Shown: positions 1-12,800 of the stretch, piece by piece
How the letters are laid out: every line of letters starts with the position of its first letter
How positions within the stretch are numbered: the first letter of the stretch is position 1
Origin: Hymenochaete sp. R1
Lineage: Eukaryota; Basidiomycota; Agaricomycetes; Hymenochaetales; Hymenochaetaceae
Length of the DNA stretch: 64,000 nucleotides
NCBI GenBank assembly: GCA_019400425.1
Contig: JAFREE010000002.1
Coordinates: 248,001-312,000, forward strand
Direction: 5' to 3'
Position numbers and translations under genes: made by a program
The notes under the pieces: model-generated
Told to the model about the DNA's origin: nothing
What the model saw: only the letters and a program-made list of their open reading frames with translations
The model's database searches: none

Positions 1-713
1 TCTTCACTTTCGTCAGAACCAAATCTCGCAACGATGTCTTCTAGCTCGTCCCGACCTGAACAGGATAACGAGCAATCGCAATCTCAAAACCCATTGCGTA
101 AACGAAAATCACAAGTAGATAGTAATTATCCCGGTCCTTCAAACAAGAAGAATAGGCAAAAGAAAGGAAAGCCTTTGTCTCAAGACCCTCAACCTAAAAT
201 ATCCGCTTTTTTCTCGTCAAATACCAAGGACAAGTCGTTAGATTCTGATGGCCATACCAACGACCCAAAACGCGAGATAATCAACGTGGATGGAGTTAAC
301 GACACAATCGACGGTACGTCGTGTTTCATTCCACTCTCATCACCAATCTCTGTACCTGGAACATCCCAGGATGGAAAGAACGGGAATAGTTCCATTTCTT
401 GGTCAAACGTCTTTGCGCGTGTCGAGCCACCTCCGTGCACTGCACATAATGAACCTGCAAAAGAGCTCACTGTAAAGAAGCCTGGCCTCAATAAGGGCAG
501 GGCATTTTATATTTGTTCGAGGTATGTATTTACGAGTTACAATGAACATCCCACTAATAGAAAGCTGAATATCGTATCTCTGCAAGACCTGTTGGGCCAG
601 GTTACGATGCGGGTAGGGAGAAGCGTCTGCGTGAAGATGTCGATCCTCAGTATCGTTGTGACTTCTTCGAGTGGAAAAGCGATGTGAAGAAGAAGGCTTC
701 TGCTAACCGGTGA
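1..713 (+). CDS. APN2: APN2-type AP endonuclease, C-terminal part (5' truncated)
   Basis: Base-excision-repair AP endonuclease of the exonuclease III family; only the C-terminal tail is inside the window and the catalytic domain lies upstream. The frame is open from base 1. A PIP-box (QPKISAFF, near base 190) would bind PCNA. A GRF zinc finger follows: PPPCTAH, then NKGRAFYICSR, then CDFFEW after an intron at 522-586 (GT-AG) that restores frame to the stop at 711-713. PIP-box plus C-terminal GRF finger is the usual tail layout of fungal Apn2. The ATG at base 34 is internal, not the start. The tail upstream of the finger is basic and low in complexity, as is common in this linker. Confidence is high for the domain and good for the gene name. 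Confidence 0.85.
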
Positions 714-2049
714 AGAATATGTTGGACTTTGGTTTGCACTTGCTCTGATTGTTTTCATGTGTATTTATTGAATCATTGTATTATCCCCATGAGTTGGGCG
801 ACCGCGGAACCGTACTCAATGAAAGCTAATATCTTCGAAGGCGATCACGACTTCTTGTCGTAATCGAGGGCTTTTCCGCGGAAATGGTCGCGACAGGTCC
901 AGGAACTACGAAGACAACGAATCAAAGCGCGTGGAAAGGATACCACGCGTCTTAAACGCTGGAAATGGTGTATGTGTTTTGTCTTTCGGCGCTTCAACAC
1001 AGCGACCAGAGCGCATCGTAACCCACGGTCTATCGGGATTGGAGATATAAGGCTTGATCCTGCATACGCCGTTGGATTAGGCCACTACAGGTCGTGGGAC
1101 GAAAGCTGTGCTGTGAGGCCTATCTTAGCGAATTACCATGTTCTCAGCAAGGTGATGGATGTCTGATGCTTCTCCTATTCAGTGGCTGGAGTCTTACATT
1201 GCGATAGCGCAGAACTAATCTCAGCACGTAAACCATCTTAAATTAGGTGAACCAAAGATAGGATGTCGTTGGAGTGCAAATGGAACTAATTCATGGCGTT
1301 TGAAGGGAGTCTTCAGCTTACCAGTATGCCTGGCATCGTAAGCACCAATGAATCAGATGTTACTTTTAACTTTACAAATTTCAAGTACGATGGTAAGCAC
1401 AAGGCCACCTTCCTAGCAGTGGCTTCCCGCAAAATTATCATTCAAATTGACGATTGTAATCTGTTCGCGAATGAATAGGTGTGATGAAATCATGTGATTT
1501 CCCCGTAGAGACTCGCGAGTCGCGAAACGCGAAGTCTGCTTGATCGTGTGCCATCATCATCATGCCGCCGAAGACGCGTCGCAGGTCGACGACGCCTGAC
1601 AGAACATTGGATTACTTGCATCATCCGAGCCTCAACAAAGGGCAAAGAGACTTCTCGAGGAGTGCAGGAATCTGGCGGTCCTTGAGAATACCGGGATCGC
1701 CGTTAAGAAGCCCAGAAGAGCTTGTTCGTTCTCATGGCCTACATTTCGGAAGTTCTTCTACTCCCCTGTCCCTGCCATCTGCTGTCTGCTCTTAAGTTAG
1801 TGCTTATCGTTCGGCATGCCTTGCCTTCTCGCTTTCTTCCACCACTTGCCTTGCCCTTCCCTCACACTCTTCCCAGTTGCGTTTACTCGACGAACCATCG
1901 TAGTTGCCTGTCGCCATTGGTCTCTGCTTCACTGTTCCCTGGGAATAAGATAACAGGGAAATCTGTCACTGGATATTAGACCGCACGGTTCTAGCGCTGG
2001 CTTCGTAGTCTCGTTCAGAGGACAAACCTAACTCTTGGAACGAACCACC
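714..2049. other. Intergenic stretch, no convincing gene
   Basis: About 1.3 kb between the APN2 end and the OPT transporter start. Short frames at 972-1166 and 1562-1795 have no recognisable motif and no good splice extension. A perfect 12-bp palindrome GACTCGCGAGTC lies at 1510-1521, followed by ACGCG-type words up to about 1578, so it may be a promoter region for a small unrecognised gene beginning at the ATG at 1562 (MPPKTRRRS...). That reading is weak. Confidence 0.4.
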
Positions 2050-5000
2050 ATGATGTACATCCATAGGTTGAGGGAGACGTCAGTATTTTTCTCCAAATGC
2101 GTTGATCTATTGCATTTACCCTAGTCATCTCCGATTTACAGCTCGAGTCGGCAGACTAGATCGTCTTCGGAGAAACAGCGGGCTTCCGATACAGACTTGT
2201 CCGTGATAGATATCAAAGCGGATGAAGGCGGTTTGGATCTATCGAATGAGCAGAAACTCAGGCCGGAGCCGTCATTTTCGCAAAGTATCGATCAGATGGA
2301 GACGGTGCGGGGTATTCATACTTCTTTCTATTCGGTTGCTCACAAGTCTCAAAGAATATGGAGGGGCACGAGTACGAGGATGATTTATATGACGATCCAA
2401 ATTTTGAAGGCGCAGCAGATCAAATAGAGGATGACTCGTGCGCGCTGTCCACTCTAAGATTTATGTGTCGTACACACTAACATGTATCAAGGCCATTTCC
2501 GGAAGTCCGCTGTGCAGTATCCAATACCGACGATCCAGATATGCCGGCCAGGTAAGTAAGTGAAGCTTTTGTCGTTTATTGACACCAACAACATTATTGG
2601 GCACAGTACACTGCGAGCTTGGACAATGGGCCTGGTCTGTGCTATAGTGTTTCCAGGCGTCAATCAGTTCATGGCTTTGCGATGGCCAACTGTTGCAGTA
2701 ACAAATGTGAGTTCTCTGAATTGCGCTCATTAGGAACTCTACTCAAGGCTATTTAGCTCGTTGCTGTCCTCCTAGCATATCCCATTGGCAGATTGTGGGC
2801 TCGCGTCGTGCCTGAGAAGAAGATATTTGGCATTCCTTTGAACCCTGGTCCCTTCAACTTGAAAGAGCATGTTCTAATTACGATTATGGCCTCCGTTGGC
2901 GGGAGATCAGCTTATGCTGTGAGTGTTTACAGCTTCCATCCGAGCAGTTATTTAACGGACGCTCTCTGAAGACTGAGGTTATAGCTGTCCAGCGTCATTA
3001 TTATGGCCAAACTTTCAACTTTATTTATCAATGGATGCTTGTCATGTCCACTCAAATGATTGGATTCGCGCTTGGAGGCGTGTCCAGGCGTGTACTGGTT
3101 TTGCCTGCTTCAATGAGTATGTTCCTTTGAGGTAATAGTAGTTACCCCAGTGCTGATCTCATTTCTTAGTCTGGCCAGCCAACCTAGTCAACTGCGCTTT
3201 GTTCAACACTTTGCATTCACAAGAGTACGTCGGCATGGGTACTCGTGGCGGATGGTCAAGAGAGAAATTTTTCATCGTGACTTTAGCCGTGGGCACAGCA
3301 TACTGTAAGTTCAAAGACAATGTGGAAAATCCGACTCGGATTCGCGCTATGACTGAGTCAGACTGACACACGATCCACTAGACTTCTTTCCTGGCTATAT
3401 TTTTACCGCTCTTTCAATGTTCTCGTGGGTCTGTTGGATCGTACCAGATAACCGTAAGCCACTTATCCGGATACATACTAAAGTCGCTCAACGTCGTATC
3501 TTTCCCCACGGATTGAAGTGGTGAGATGGATTTAGAAGCATCACATCCGCCGTGTCTAATCTTGTCGCAGGCTGTCAAGCAGATGTTTGGTTACGCTAGT
3601 GGTATGGGGTAAGCGCACCGAAAATTTCGGGGTCAGCTTATTTCTTATCAGAGACTAGCATGTCCGTACTCACGTTCGATTGGGCGCAGATCGCGTATAT
3701 CGGTAGTCCGTGAGTACCATATTGGCTGAACTCTATTTATTACTAAAAAGGCTATAAATCGTAGGCTGGCAACGCCCTGTAGGGCTTCTCTGAATACATA
3801 CATAGTGATAAGGCTTACCTTCCTATGTCTAGGGTGGGCTGTGGCAAACATATTTGGCAGCTTCGTGTTTTTCTATTGTAAGCAGTCGGATCATTATACC
3901 GAAAACAATTGATTCGAGTGTATTTTAGGGATCTTGACGCCTATCCTCTATGTATGTATATTGTTCCTCAATGTGCACGTAGCTCAAAATTTGAGTCATA
4001 GTATACAAACGTTTGGAATAGCCAATACATGCCGTATGTTCTGAATAAACTTTGGGCTTAAGTAAACTTCATAATTTTGACAGGATTATGTCTCGAAACT
4101 CCTACGATAACACGGGCAATATGTACAACGTAACAAGGATTCTGAATTCGAGGTCGATGCTGGACGTGGATGAGTACAAAGCGTACAGTCCACTTTTCCT
4201 TCCGTGAGTGAGAATCTCAGAAGAAAGACTAGCAAGACTGATACTCTCGTAGGACCGCGTTTGCTGTGTCTTACGGTCTTAGTTTCGCCAGTATCACAGC
4301 AACGATTGTGCACACCTTTTTGTATCTTCGGAAATCCATTGTTTCGAGGGTGAAAGGAGGCATGAGCGAGAAGCCCGACATTCATGCGAGACTCATGGCA
4401 TCCTATGCGCAAGGTTTATAATCTTTTATCTTGCCCGAGTCATTTCTCATAAAATCTTAGTACCCGAGTACTACTATGTCATTATCTTTCGTAAGTCCAG
4501 TACCTTATCCAGAAAGGTACACTTCAATATCATCTCCTTCAGTGTCCATGTTTGCACTCGGGATTGTGTGCAATGAAGTATGGTCGACTGATTTTCCAGT
4601 ATGGGCCTTCGTCATAGCATTGTTATTAGGTTCGTGCATTTGATTCCTAACCACCGATGCTACTAAAATTTTCGTAGCCATAGTTTATACTGTACCTGTC
4701 GGTATTATACAAGCCATTACAAACCAGCAAATCGCCGTCAACGTCATTGCAGAACTCATTGCTGGCTATGCCGTTCCTGGAAGGCCAATAGCGATGATGG
4801 TTAGTGACGACTTAATCCCCGAGACAATAGGATGATATTTATCTTTTCCGTGTAGCTTTTCAAGGTGCTCGCAGTCCAAAGTCTTCTCGAGACTTGACTT
4901 ACCGTTTTCTGTAAAGACCTATGGGTACATTGGTGTTACTCAAGCTCTGCGTTTCACGGCAGACTTCAAGCTGGGCCACTACATGAAAATTCCTCCTCGA

Positions 5001-6122
5001 CCAATGTTCTGGTGTCAGATAGTAGCAACAGTTGTAGCAGGCACGGTTAATCTGGCTGTGCAGGACTGGATGTTTTCAAACATTCGTGAGCCTAGTCTTT
5101 TCAGTTGATGTACTCTTATCTCTGACTATTCACTTTGATGCAGCCAACCTCTGCTCCCCGACTCAAGAAGATCGCTTCATTTGTCCTGATATCGAGGTAA
5201 GAAAGATCGAACAGCTTCTTTATAGTCCCTTGCTGACGAAAGTAGGTGTTTTATACTGCATCAATCATTTGGGGAGTCATCGGGCCAGCCAATCAATTTT
5301 CCGTCGGCCAGACTTATTAGTAGGCACGATTTCTATCGGATGTATCTGTCAACTGACCATCCATTTTTTTAGTCGTAAGCCTACGGGATACAAATTTGAT
5401 CCTTAACTTATCAGCTGTGTAGCATTGATGTTCTTCTTCATCATCGGCGCGGTCATCCCTGTGATCGTGTTTCTTCTTCTCAAACGGTTCCCCAACCAAT
5501 TCCTGAGATACATTAAGTAAGGTAAACACTCTTGAGCATCCCTCGTATGCTCATATCAATCTAGTATACCGCTCGTTTTCGGCGGTATGAATCTTATCCC
5601 ACCTGCGACCGCCGTCAATTTCGTGCCGTGGGCGCTAGTGGCATTCGTTTTCCAGTATCTCATCAGGAGGAGGTAAGGCGATTCTCATGTACCAACCGCA
5701 AGCAACTCATACGCTTGTGCCAGACACTTCTCATGGTGGGCAAAGTACAATTGTGAGCGAGGGATCGGCTTGGCTAAGGATCATCGCTCAATTTTTTTTT
5801 CAAAGACGTGTTATCCGCTGCTTTGGACTCTAGCGTGGCTCTTGGCTCAGTCCTTATTTTTTTCTGGTCAGTGTTTCCCAGCCGATGCAAGGACGAAGTG
5901 CGATGCTGACAAGAAACATAAAGTCTGGAATATCCCAAAAACAATTTCATCGGCGTAAACACGATACAAGCATGGTGGGGAAATACCGTGTACAAGAACA
6001 CTGCTGATTGGGCAGCAGCGCCTCTGAAAAGCGTAGCACCTGGAACTACTTTTGGGTTTGTCATACGTGAAACTCCGTGTTATTTTTTCTGAGTTATTTC
6101 CCCCAGACCGGCACAGTGGTGA
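2050..6122 (+). CDS. OPT-family oligopeptide transporter
   Basis: Proton-coupled small-peptide transporter of the OPT family, a plasma-membrane protein with many helices. Start ATG at 2050 has a good context (ACCACC) and opens a short first exon that splices in phase. The spliced protein shows the family landmarks in order: [158 protein letters not shown] and the terminal GTTFGPAQW. I count about 29 short introns. All junctions close in phase except one near 3460-3573, where the strong donor GTAAGCC is one base out of register with the next exon. Otherwise full length. Substrate cannot be told from sequence. Confidence 0.9.
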
Positions 6123-7575
6123 TACTTACAGCAACCTCAAAGAGCGTGGCGCAAATTTTGTCAACAGATGCTCTCTGCACACGGTTGCGATGTTATAGCT
6201 CTTATCGCAGTTCCCACCGGTCGGAGCCTGCCCGAGCTTCTTTACTTTTTTTACGTAGGTAAACTAACAGATCTTTCTGTTGCTCACTTTCGGCTCCCTC
6301 TGGCTTGTCCTCGTGTATGACGTCGAGAACACCATTGTCATGCCTGCAGGATGTTTATGTTTTTGTTTTACTCGTCTTGTTTATGCCCATCCTTTTGTAT
6401 CCTTTACCAAATTCTCGTTGTATCAGATACCAGCTTGTAGATCTTTTCTTCTTATGTATCCACAAAGGGGAAGAATGTATGATCCGAAACGAAAGTAAAT
6501 GAATGTGTTCAACGCGGTGTTACCTCGCAGTTTCCGCACCCTCGGACGAAGCATGATGCGAGAGAATCTACCTCACCTATTCTATTTGCCAAAATACTTT
6601 TCAAAGCTTGTGCCTCAGACTTCGGGGGTAGTAGATCGCGTGACAGTGCGAGCTCATTGCGGCTCATTTCTATTCAATTACTTGAAATTGAAAGTATTGA
6701 TTACAGGCGGTAGCTTCCGACATACTCTTGCAACGATGTCTGATACATATTCGTACCTTCGCGGAGAGTAGCTTGATCAAGAAACTAACATTACAATCAC
6801 TGTAATCATCCGAGGGCGAGTAACTTTACTTAAGTTAGATATGTGTTGTAAAATCATAATAAGAGTCCTTTTTCAGCCACAGCCTGCCCGTGGAAACGTC
6901 GCTGCCCATGTGTACACTCTGTTACCAAAGACGGCATGAGACAAATAAGTATTCGACTGCAGGTTGTTCTCAAACTTTATATGCTGTCGGAACATGCGAA
7001 TGTCCGAGCTTCCTCAAGTCGAATGATGCGCCGATGACACGATCTTCCTCGAGACTTCAACGGATATCCCCCTAATTTCCTGTCATATGGACTGTTGTCG
7101 GACGAAATTAGAAGATTGCTTCGTGAAGGGGTTAGCCAAAGTAATAAGACTCATACGTATTTTGATTGGTTTCCTACTACTACTTCTACCGAGTCACAAG
7201 GAGGTCATCTCAAAAACAATAATTAGATGTGCAAGAGTAAAAGCGATTTCGTATGGTAAAGCGAGCACAGTAATCAAGATGTCTTGACAAGTGCGACAAT
7301 AAATGGCAATAAGCACAAAAGAGAGTCACCGATTGGAAAGGTGGGTAATAATAATAAAAGGCCATTCCCGAATCGTAGTCCGTCGTGAAAAAGTCATGAA
7401 CAAAGAAGAAAGTGTCCAGAGGTCGTAAATAATACTTAAGGGTCCTTCAAGAGTTCAAAGAGGCGTGAGAGAAGACGAAAATTTGCAGTGTTGTACGTAG
7501 TCCATGAGTGAATAAAAGTTAAGAGCCCAGAAAGAAAGAAATTAGGTTTTGGAGGGGGGTTGGGGGTTGAGCCAA
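6123..7575. other. Convergent intergenic region between OPT transporter and laccase
   Basis: About 1.45 kb between two converging genes. It holds several short unspliceable frames, for example 6305-6502 (hydrophobic, no family match) and 6890-7075. No gene, RNA or repeat is supported. The stretch beside 7330-7560 is purine-rich and probably belongs to the laccase 3' region. Confidence 0.5.
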
Positions 7576-9818
7576 TTAAGGACCGGCGAAGTGACTGTCA
7601 GGGTTGAATTGGTCGTATAATGGGCAGAGGTCTTTCCAATCATCTATAGTGACAAAGTATCAGTCTCTGAGATTCAATGGTAAAAAAGACAAAACCCACC
7701 ATTCACTATATTCTCCGTAGCAACGTTCCGAGTGTCCTCAGCAAACACGACGGCAAGACCATCCTGTAAATGCCAATCGATGTGGCAGTGGAGGAACCAA
7801 GGTCCAGCATTGTCGGTTACGAAGCGGAAGATAACCTCCCCATCCGCGTCCGTCCCCGCCGTTAAAACGTCTCGACGTACAGGATTCACGTAGTTGGGTG
7901 TGGAACTTCCGGCAACTTGGATGACATCGAAAGAATGACCATGAAGATGGAAAGGATGCTGTCAAAGAGATGATAAGGACCTTCTGAAAACCAAAAGTAT
8001 ATGGTGAAAGCCTTACGTTGAAGCCACCGTTGATGTGCACCTCAACAACCTTGTTGAGCGGCAGGTCGTACACAGTTCCTTTTGGTAGAAGGCTATTCAC
8101 GTCCGTGTTACCACCAAGAATCTGGAGTAGGACAGGGGCGCTTGGAGGCATGAAAGTCACGTTGTTGAAAGCCCAATCAAGCGTCGGCGTCAATGATGCA
8201 TTAAGGTGTACTACAACGTCAGCGCCGTTCTCATCGTGACCACCGGGCTTTTATAAGGTCAGCCTTTGAGAACTGTCCCATAACTGAAAGCCACGTACTG
8301 CACCAGGGTTAACCAAAGGATGGAGAGCACCCTCATCCATTTGTACGAGAGAAGTCTGAAGGATCTTCCTGTCCTGAGGCTCTTGAAGTGGTGCGCCGTC
8401 ATACCGCAGAATAGCAGAGTTGATTCCGGAAGTTGTGTCGTTGGTGTTCAAAGGCAGCGAGCGAATCCCTTTAAACAAGTGGTAAGCAAACCTTCAAAAA
8501 TGATAGATCAAATAACTCACAATAGTTATCGATGTCCTGGTCCATGTCGACAACCACTGAGTAACGTTGACCAGAGAAAATGGTCAAAGCCTCTACTTCG
8601 TAAGGCTCCGTCTCAATGCCATCGGCCTCAATGATTGTAAGCTTATGCATATCGATCGAGAACATGAAAGCCTGGTCGCATCCGATATTCACGAGTCGCA
8701 ATCTATGGCGCTTGCCGTCTTGACCACGAACTACAGCCAGGTCGCTGTTCGGGCCACCGACGTAGCGCCCCTTACCATTAATGAGCGTTGAGTCGGTTTT
8801 GCTGAACGATTGAGGTGAGAAGAGGGTGCCGTAGTAACAACCATACTGAGACTTACGGGGGAGCTCCGGCACCATATGGGTGAGCAACATCTGCGACATC
8901 GTGAAGCCAGTCTTGGAGTGTGATGACAGTTGACTCTGTAAACGAATAAGTTTGGATGCCTAGACAAGCTTAAGGTGTTTCATTTGACTAACCGTCATCC
9001 ACGTCGTATAGGTGCGCCAGGGGATCTTCCGGGTCTGCTAAAACGTCGGTCTCGGTTCTTTTTCGACAAAGTCATCTACGCACCATAAATAACAAGAGGA
9101 CCAGCGAGTCCGTCACAGTATTGAGTCGAAAGATGGGAATGATACCTGGGCGAGAATCGCGAATTTAATCCCGGTAATTCACATTAACCTAAAAGTACCT
9201 ACCAGTACGTGCCACTTTGGTCCGGAACCGTAAAGTTGTAACTAATAGAAGAGATCAGCAAGAATCGCCCGCCGCAACATTGGCAAATGCGCTTACAGGA
9301 AGCTATGTCCGGGTACGATGGGGCATTGGTTAATCATCGCCGCACCATCCATCTCGTTAGACTGCTTTTGGTCAACTCCGTGCCAATGCTAAGAAAGCGA
9401 ATGAGATTTTCATTTCACCAGATGAACTCATGTTTACAACGAGGTACTCACGATCGAGGTTGCCCGCCTCATTGTGGGATCGGTCAAAGAGTCTGTTACG
9501 TTCGTCTAAAAAAGCAAATTTAATGAATATCTCGACTGTCATGTCAATCTAACTATACATACCAGAAAACGATCTCCGATATTGCCTTTGATGAGAGGTC
9601 CCGGGATGGATCCATTGGCGGACACAACTCTGCAGAAAAGATTAGGACCGGATCGCTGACCTCCGTAGCGTACAATAATGTACGTACGATCGAGAAAAAC
9701 CATCGGGTGAGACGTCGGCATTGATGATGTTCAAAGAATGGTATACATCCGCTGCACATACAAGCCACGAGAACTGAAGAACGACGGTAGCGAGAAACCC
9801 GAATTGTAAGCGTCCCAT
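7576..9818 (-). CDS. lcc: Laccase (secreted multicopper oxidase)
   Basis: Extracellular benzenediol:oxygen oxidoreductase that oxidises phenols and reduces O2 to water. Starts at 9818 with a signal peptide ([13 protein letters not shown]..., cleavage near VCA-AD). Twelve introns are removed to give one continuous frame of roughly 520 residues ending SHFAGP-stop at 7576. All four copper signatures are present: [26 protein letters not shown] region; [13 protein letters not shown]; and [15 protein letters not shown]. The residue ten after the T1 cysteine is Leu, as in class 2 laccases; Phe would suggest a higher redox potential. A TATA-like box lies about 170 bp upstream. All splice phases close, so the gene looks functional. 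A role in lignin or pigment chemistry is inference. Confidence 0.95.
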
Positions 9819-12800
9819 CTTCGTTAGTTTATACTTGAGGAAGATGCTTGAAGGGACGTGAAAAGCGAAAGCGGAGCCGTCAAGTGGCGGGGAGGGTGCG
9901 GTCCTTAGGAATAAATTAAAATAAGAATGGGCGGACTCAAGGAGGGGGTGAGGGTGAAGGAAAAACGGCTGACCCATTTGTAGTATTTTATACTTCCAAA
10001 GCACAGATACGCCCATCTCTTACGGTTTCTCATCGAATCCCATAAGCGTTTCAACCAAGGAAGTGGCAAAACCAGATCTACACGAACCCAGGTGGGCGCG
10101 TATGGAAGCGCTGCAGCCGAACAGCTTGCGCCTCCCGGTCGACCCGTCCTTGTTCACCCGTCCCTTGTTGCAGCCAGGCCGCGTTGTGTTGACCCAAGTC
10201 CTGGCCAAATTTAGCCGCGCTAGACGCCTTCGGTTGACGGGACTTGAATACGGCGCAAGGGTTTCGACTAGATGGGGCGGTGTACAAGGGAAAAAGCGCC
10301 GGACATCAAGACCGCTTCGGGTAATGCGGGCGCAAGGATAGGTTAACCCTACGGCGAAGTTGTGCCTGAGAGTACGCGCCTCGCGTACTTCTGTGCGATG
10401 AATGCAGTCAAAGCTGTCTACTGAAGAAAGATCTCGACGAGTTGACGCGCTCTTTGTGGCGATCGAGTAACAAGAATGGACGCATGTCCAGCGGTGATCC
10501 AGACCATAAAATATCGATCAGACTATCGACAAGCCAGTTGTATTCCAGACCTTCCAAGTGAGATCCTTGACTACGAAAGAAATCAGATGGAAAGCATTCC
10601 TCGAGACCAGCGAAGGACGCGGTACGCGGGTAGGAGGAAGGAAGTTGAGCACCGTATTTCTCGGCTCCGAACTTTGCTTTTTTTTGGTCACGTGGACGTA
10701 CTCCGTTTTTGATCCGTACGCGTGTGAATGCAAATCTCCGACTTTCCAATTCCTGTGTCAACGCAATCACAAAGTACCTTCTGAAACTGTGCACTCTTTG
10801 CACCCCCTCGACCAATTTTTGCTCCCTAGCGCACGGCTTTACTAGTCCGAGAGAGCATCCCACTTCCTCCCTATCAAAAACATACAGGACTTAAACGCAC
10901 CGCCTTCCGACCGAATTGCCTGAACATCCAAGCCATGTCCCGGATCACAGGCTGGAGGGCGCGTAATCCCTTCGACTCCGTATCCTGTGCGGAATGTGGC
11001 ACCGGCTCCGAATGTCATCGATACGCTGGACGTTTGTGTATCACAGCGCTCAGGCAGACTTGTCCCTTCAATAGTATTCGTCTTGATGCCTATGTCACAA
11101 AGTATGGCATGAGGAAGGAGCGTGTTTAATGAAGGAATGGTTGAGCGATGGGCGACGAGCTAATGGAATGGAAATACATTTGGGTTTTCTCATCTTGAGA
11201 TTCAGACTGAACGCCGCACTGCATCTTGATCTCCTCCTTTGCAATACTACTTTGCTACTTTGTGAGCATTCGAAGGAAGCACTTTTCCCACATGGAGTTC
11301 GTCGAATACGCGGAGTGCTGGTGATTATGACGGTATCACTGGTTTCGATGCACCTTGAAGCTCTTCAGCTGCGAAAAAAGGGATCCCAATCCAGTCGAAG
11401 CATATGAAACGACTTCCACGTTCGACATCAATGTACCCGAACCCGAATGACATCGGCGTGAAGGTATTCCGAGCCCCTCTAACTAACGACGCGGATATGT
11501 CGTACTTCCATCCATATCTGGTTGCAAATATTTCTCTGTGAGCACCACCATCACCACCCATCGTACAAACTATACGACTACCATACAATGCTGTATAGTG
11601 TTTCGTCCCGGATACGCGAGAACCGATGACACTGGGGTCGGCTCGATACCGTATTTCCGTGAAACACTCCCGGTGTACTGGTGCGTACCGTGAACGCCAC
11701 TGACATGCCTCCAGCGTGGTGCGTGGTCTGCATCAAAGCCGTCAACCTGAACCGCCGTTCGTTAACCCATTCAAAGCCTATCGGGGAAATTATCAATGAT
11801 AATGATGGATTCGCCACCACCGACGCCGACAAATCCTTCAGGCACGCCAGAACTCCCACACAGGCGAGCGCTTGGCAGCTTGCGTGGATGAGGCTATGAG
11901 TTGCAATGGATCTTTGAATGCGACCCTCCGTTCAACGTCGACCTTCTGGACCTCTATACGCTCCTGAATGTGTACATGTACATGTACGTACGCACGGTAC
12001 ATATCATCTCGGGCGCAGGCAAACGTGAGCGCTTGGTTGACCTGGAAGGACAGCAAGGCACGAACGAAAGTGTGTTTCTGTGTCTTCCGTTTGATGTTTA
12101 GCAAAGCTCGCGATCAGACAACGGAACAGAGGGAAGAGACGATAGGCAGGAGCCTGCGTTGTAGACGAGCACTGACAGCAGGGTCAACAGAAAGCGCATA
12201 AGTGCCCGGAACTCCTCGTCGTTGCAGACACCAAAAAGAGGCTTCCTTCTTTCACGCTTCAGAGCCAAAGCTTCCGCATTCCGCGTCGGCGTCGAAAGTA
12301 CGTTGTCCGTCGGGAATTATCGTGTCGACGCTGCTTAAGCTTGTCTTGAGGACATCGATGTGTAGCAATGCAGTGCAGGCACACAACTTTTTCAGCTTGC
12401 CCAGATCACGACGCGAATCATATGAGCTTCGCTTGAAGGCGACGCGGTGGCGGATGGGCCTTTCCAAGGCTTGGCGAGAGTTTCTCGTCTGTTGGACAAC
12501 CTCTTCTTCTTGAATGTTTGCTGATTCTGAAGCTGAATAAAAAAAAAGTGAAACTGGTGGGACGGGTGATCACGGTCTCGTTCTCTTATTTGCTTGAGAG
12601 AAACGCCCAAGACCTCACTTGAGCGCTTGTTTCGTCATTCTGCGACTCGGAGCCGTCGTGGGCTTTGACGCGCGACACGTAACGACGTCATTCGCTTCTA
12701 CTGCCGCTCTAGAGGTGAGTAATTTGAGTGTAGAATCCTCAACCGAGGACGACGCTGTATCAAACATCGAATGATGGTAGATTACTTCGCCCACCGTCTC

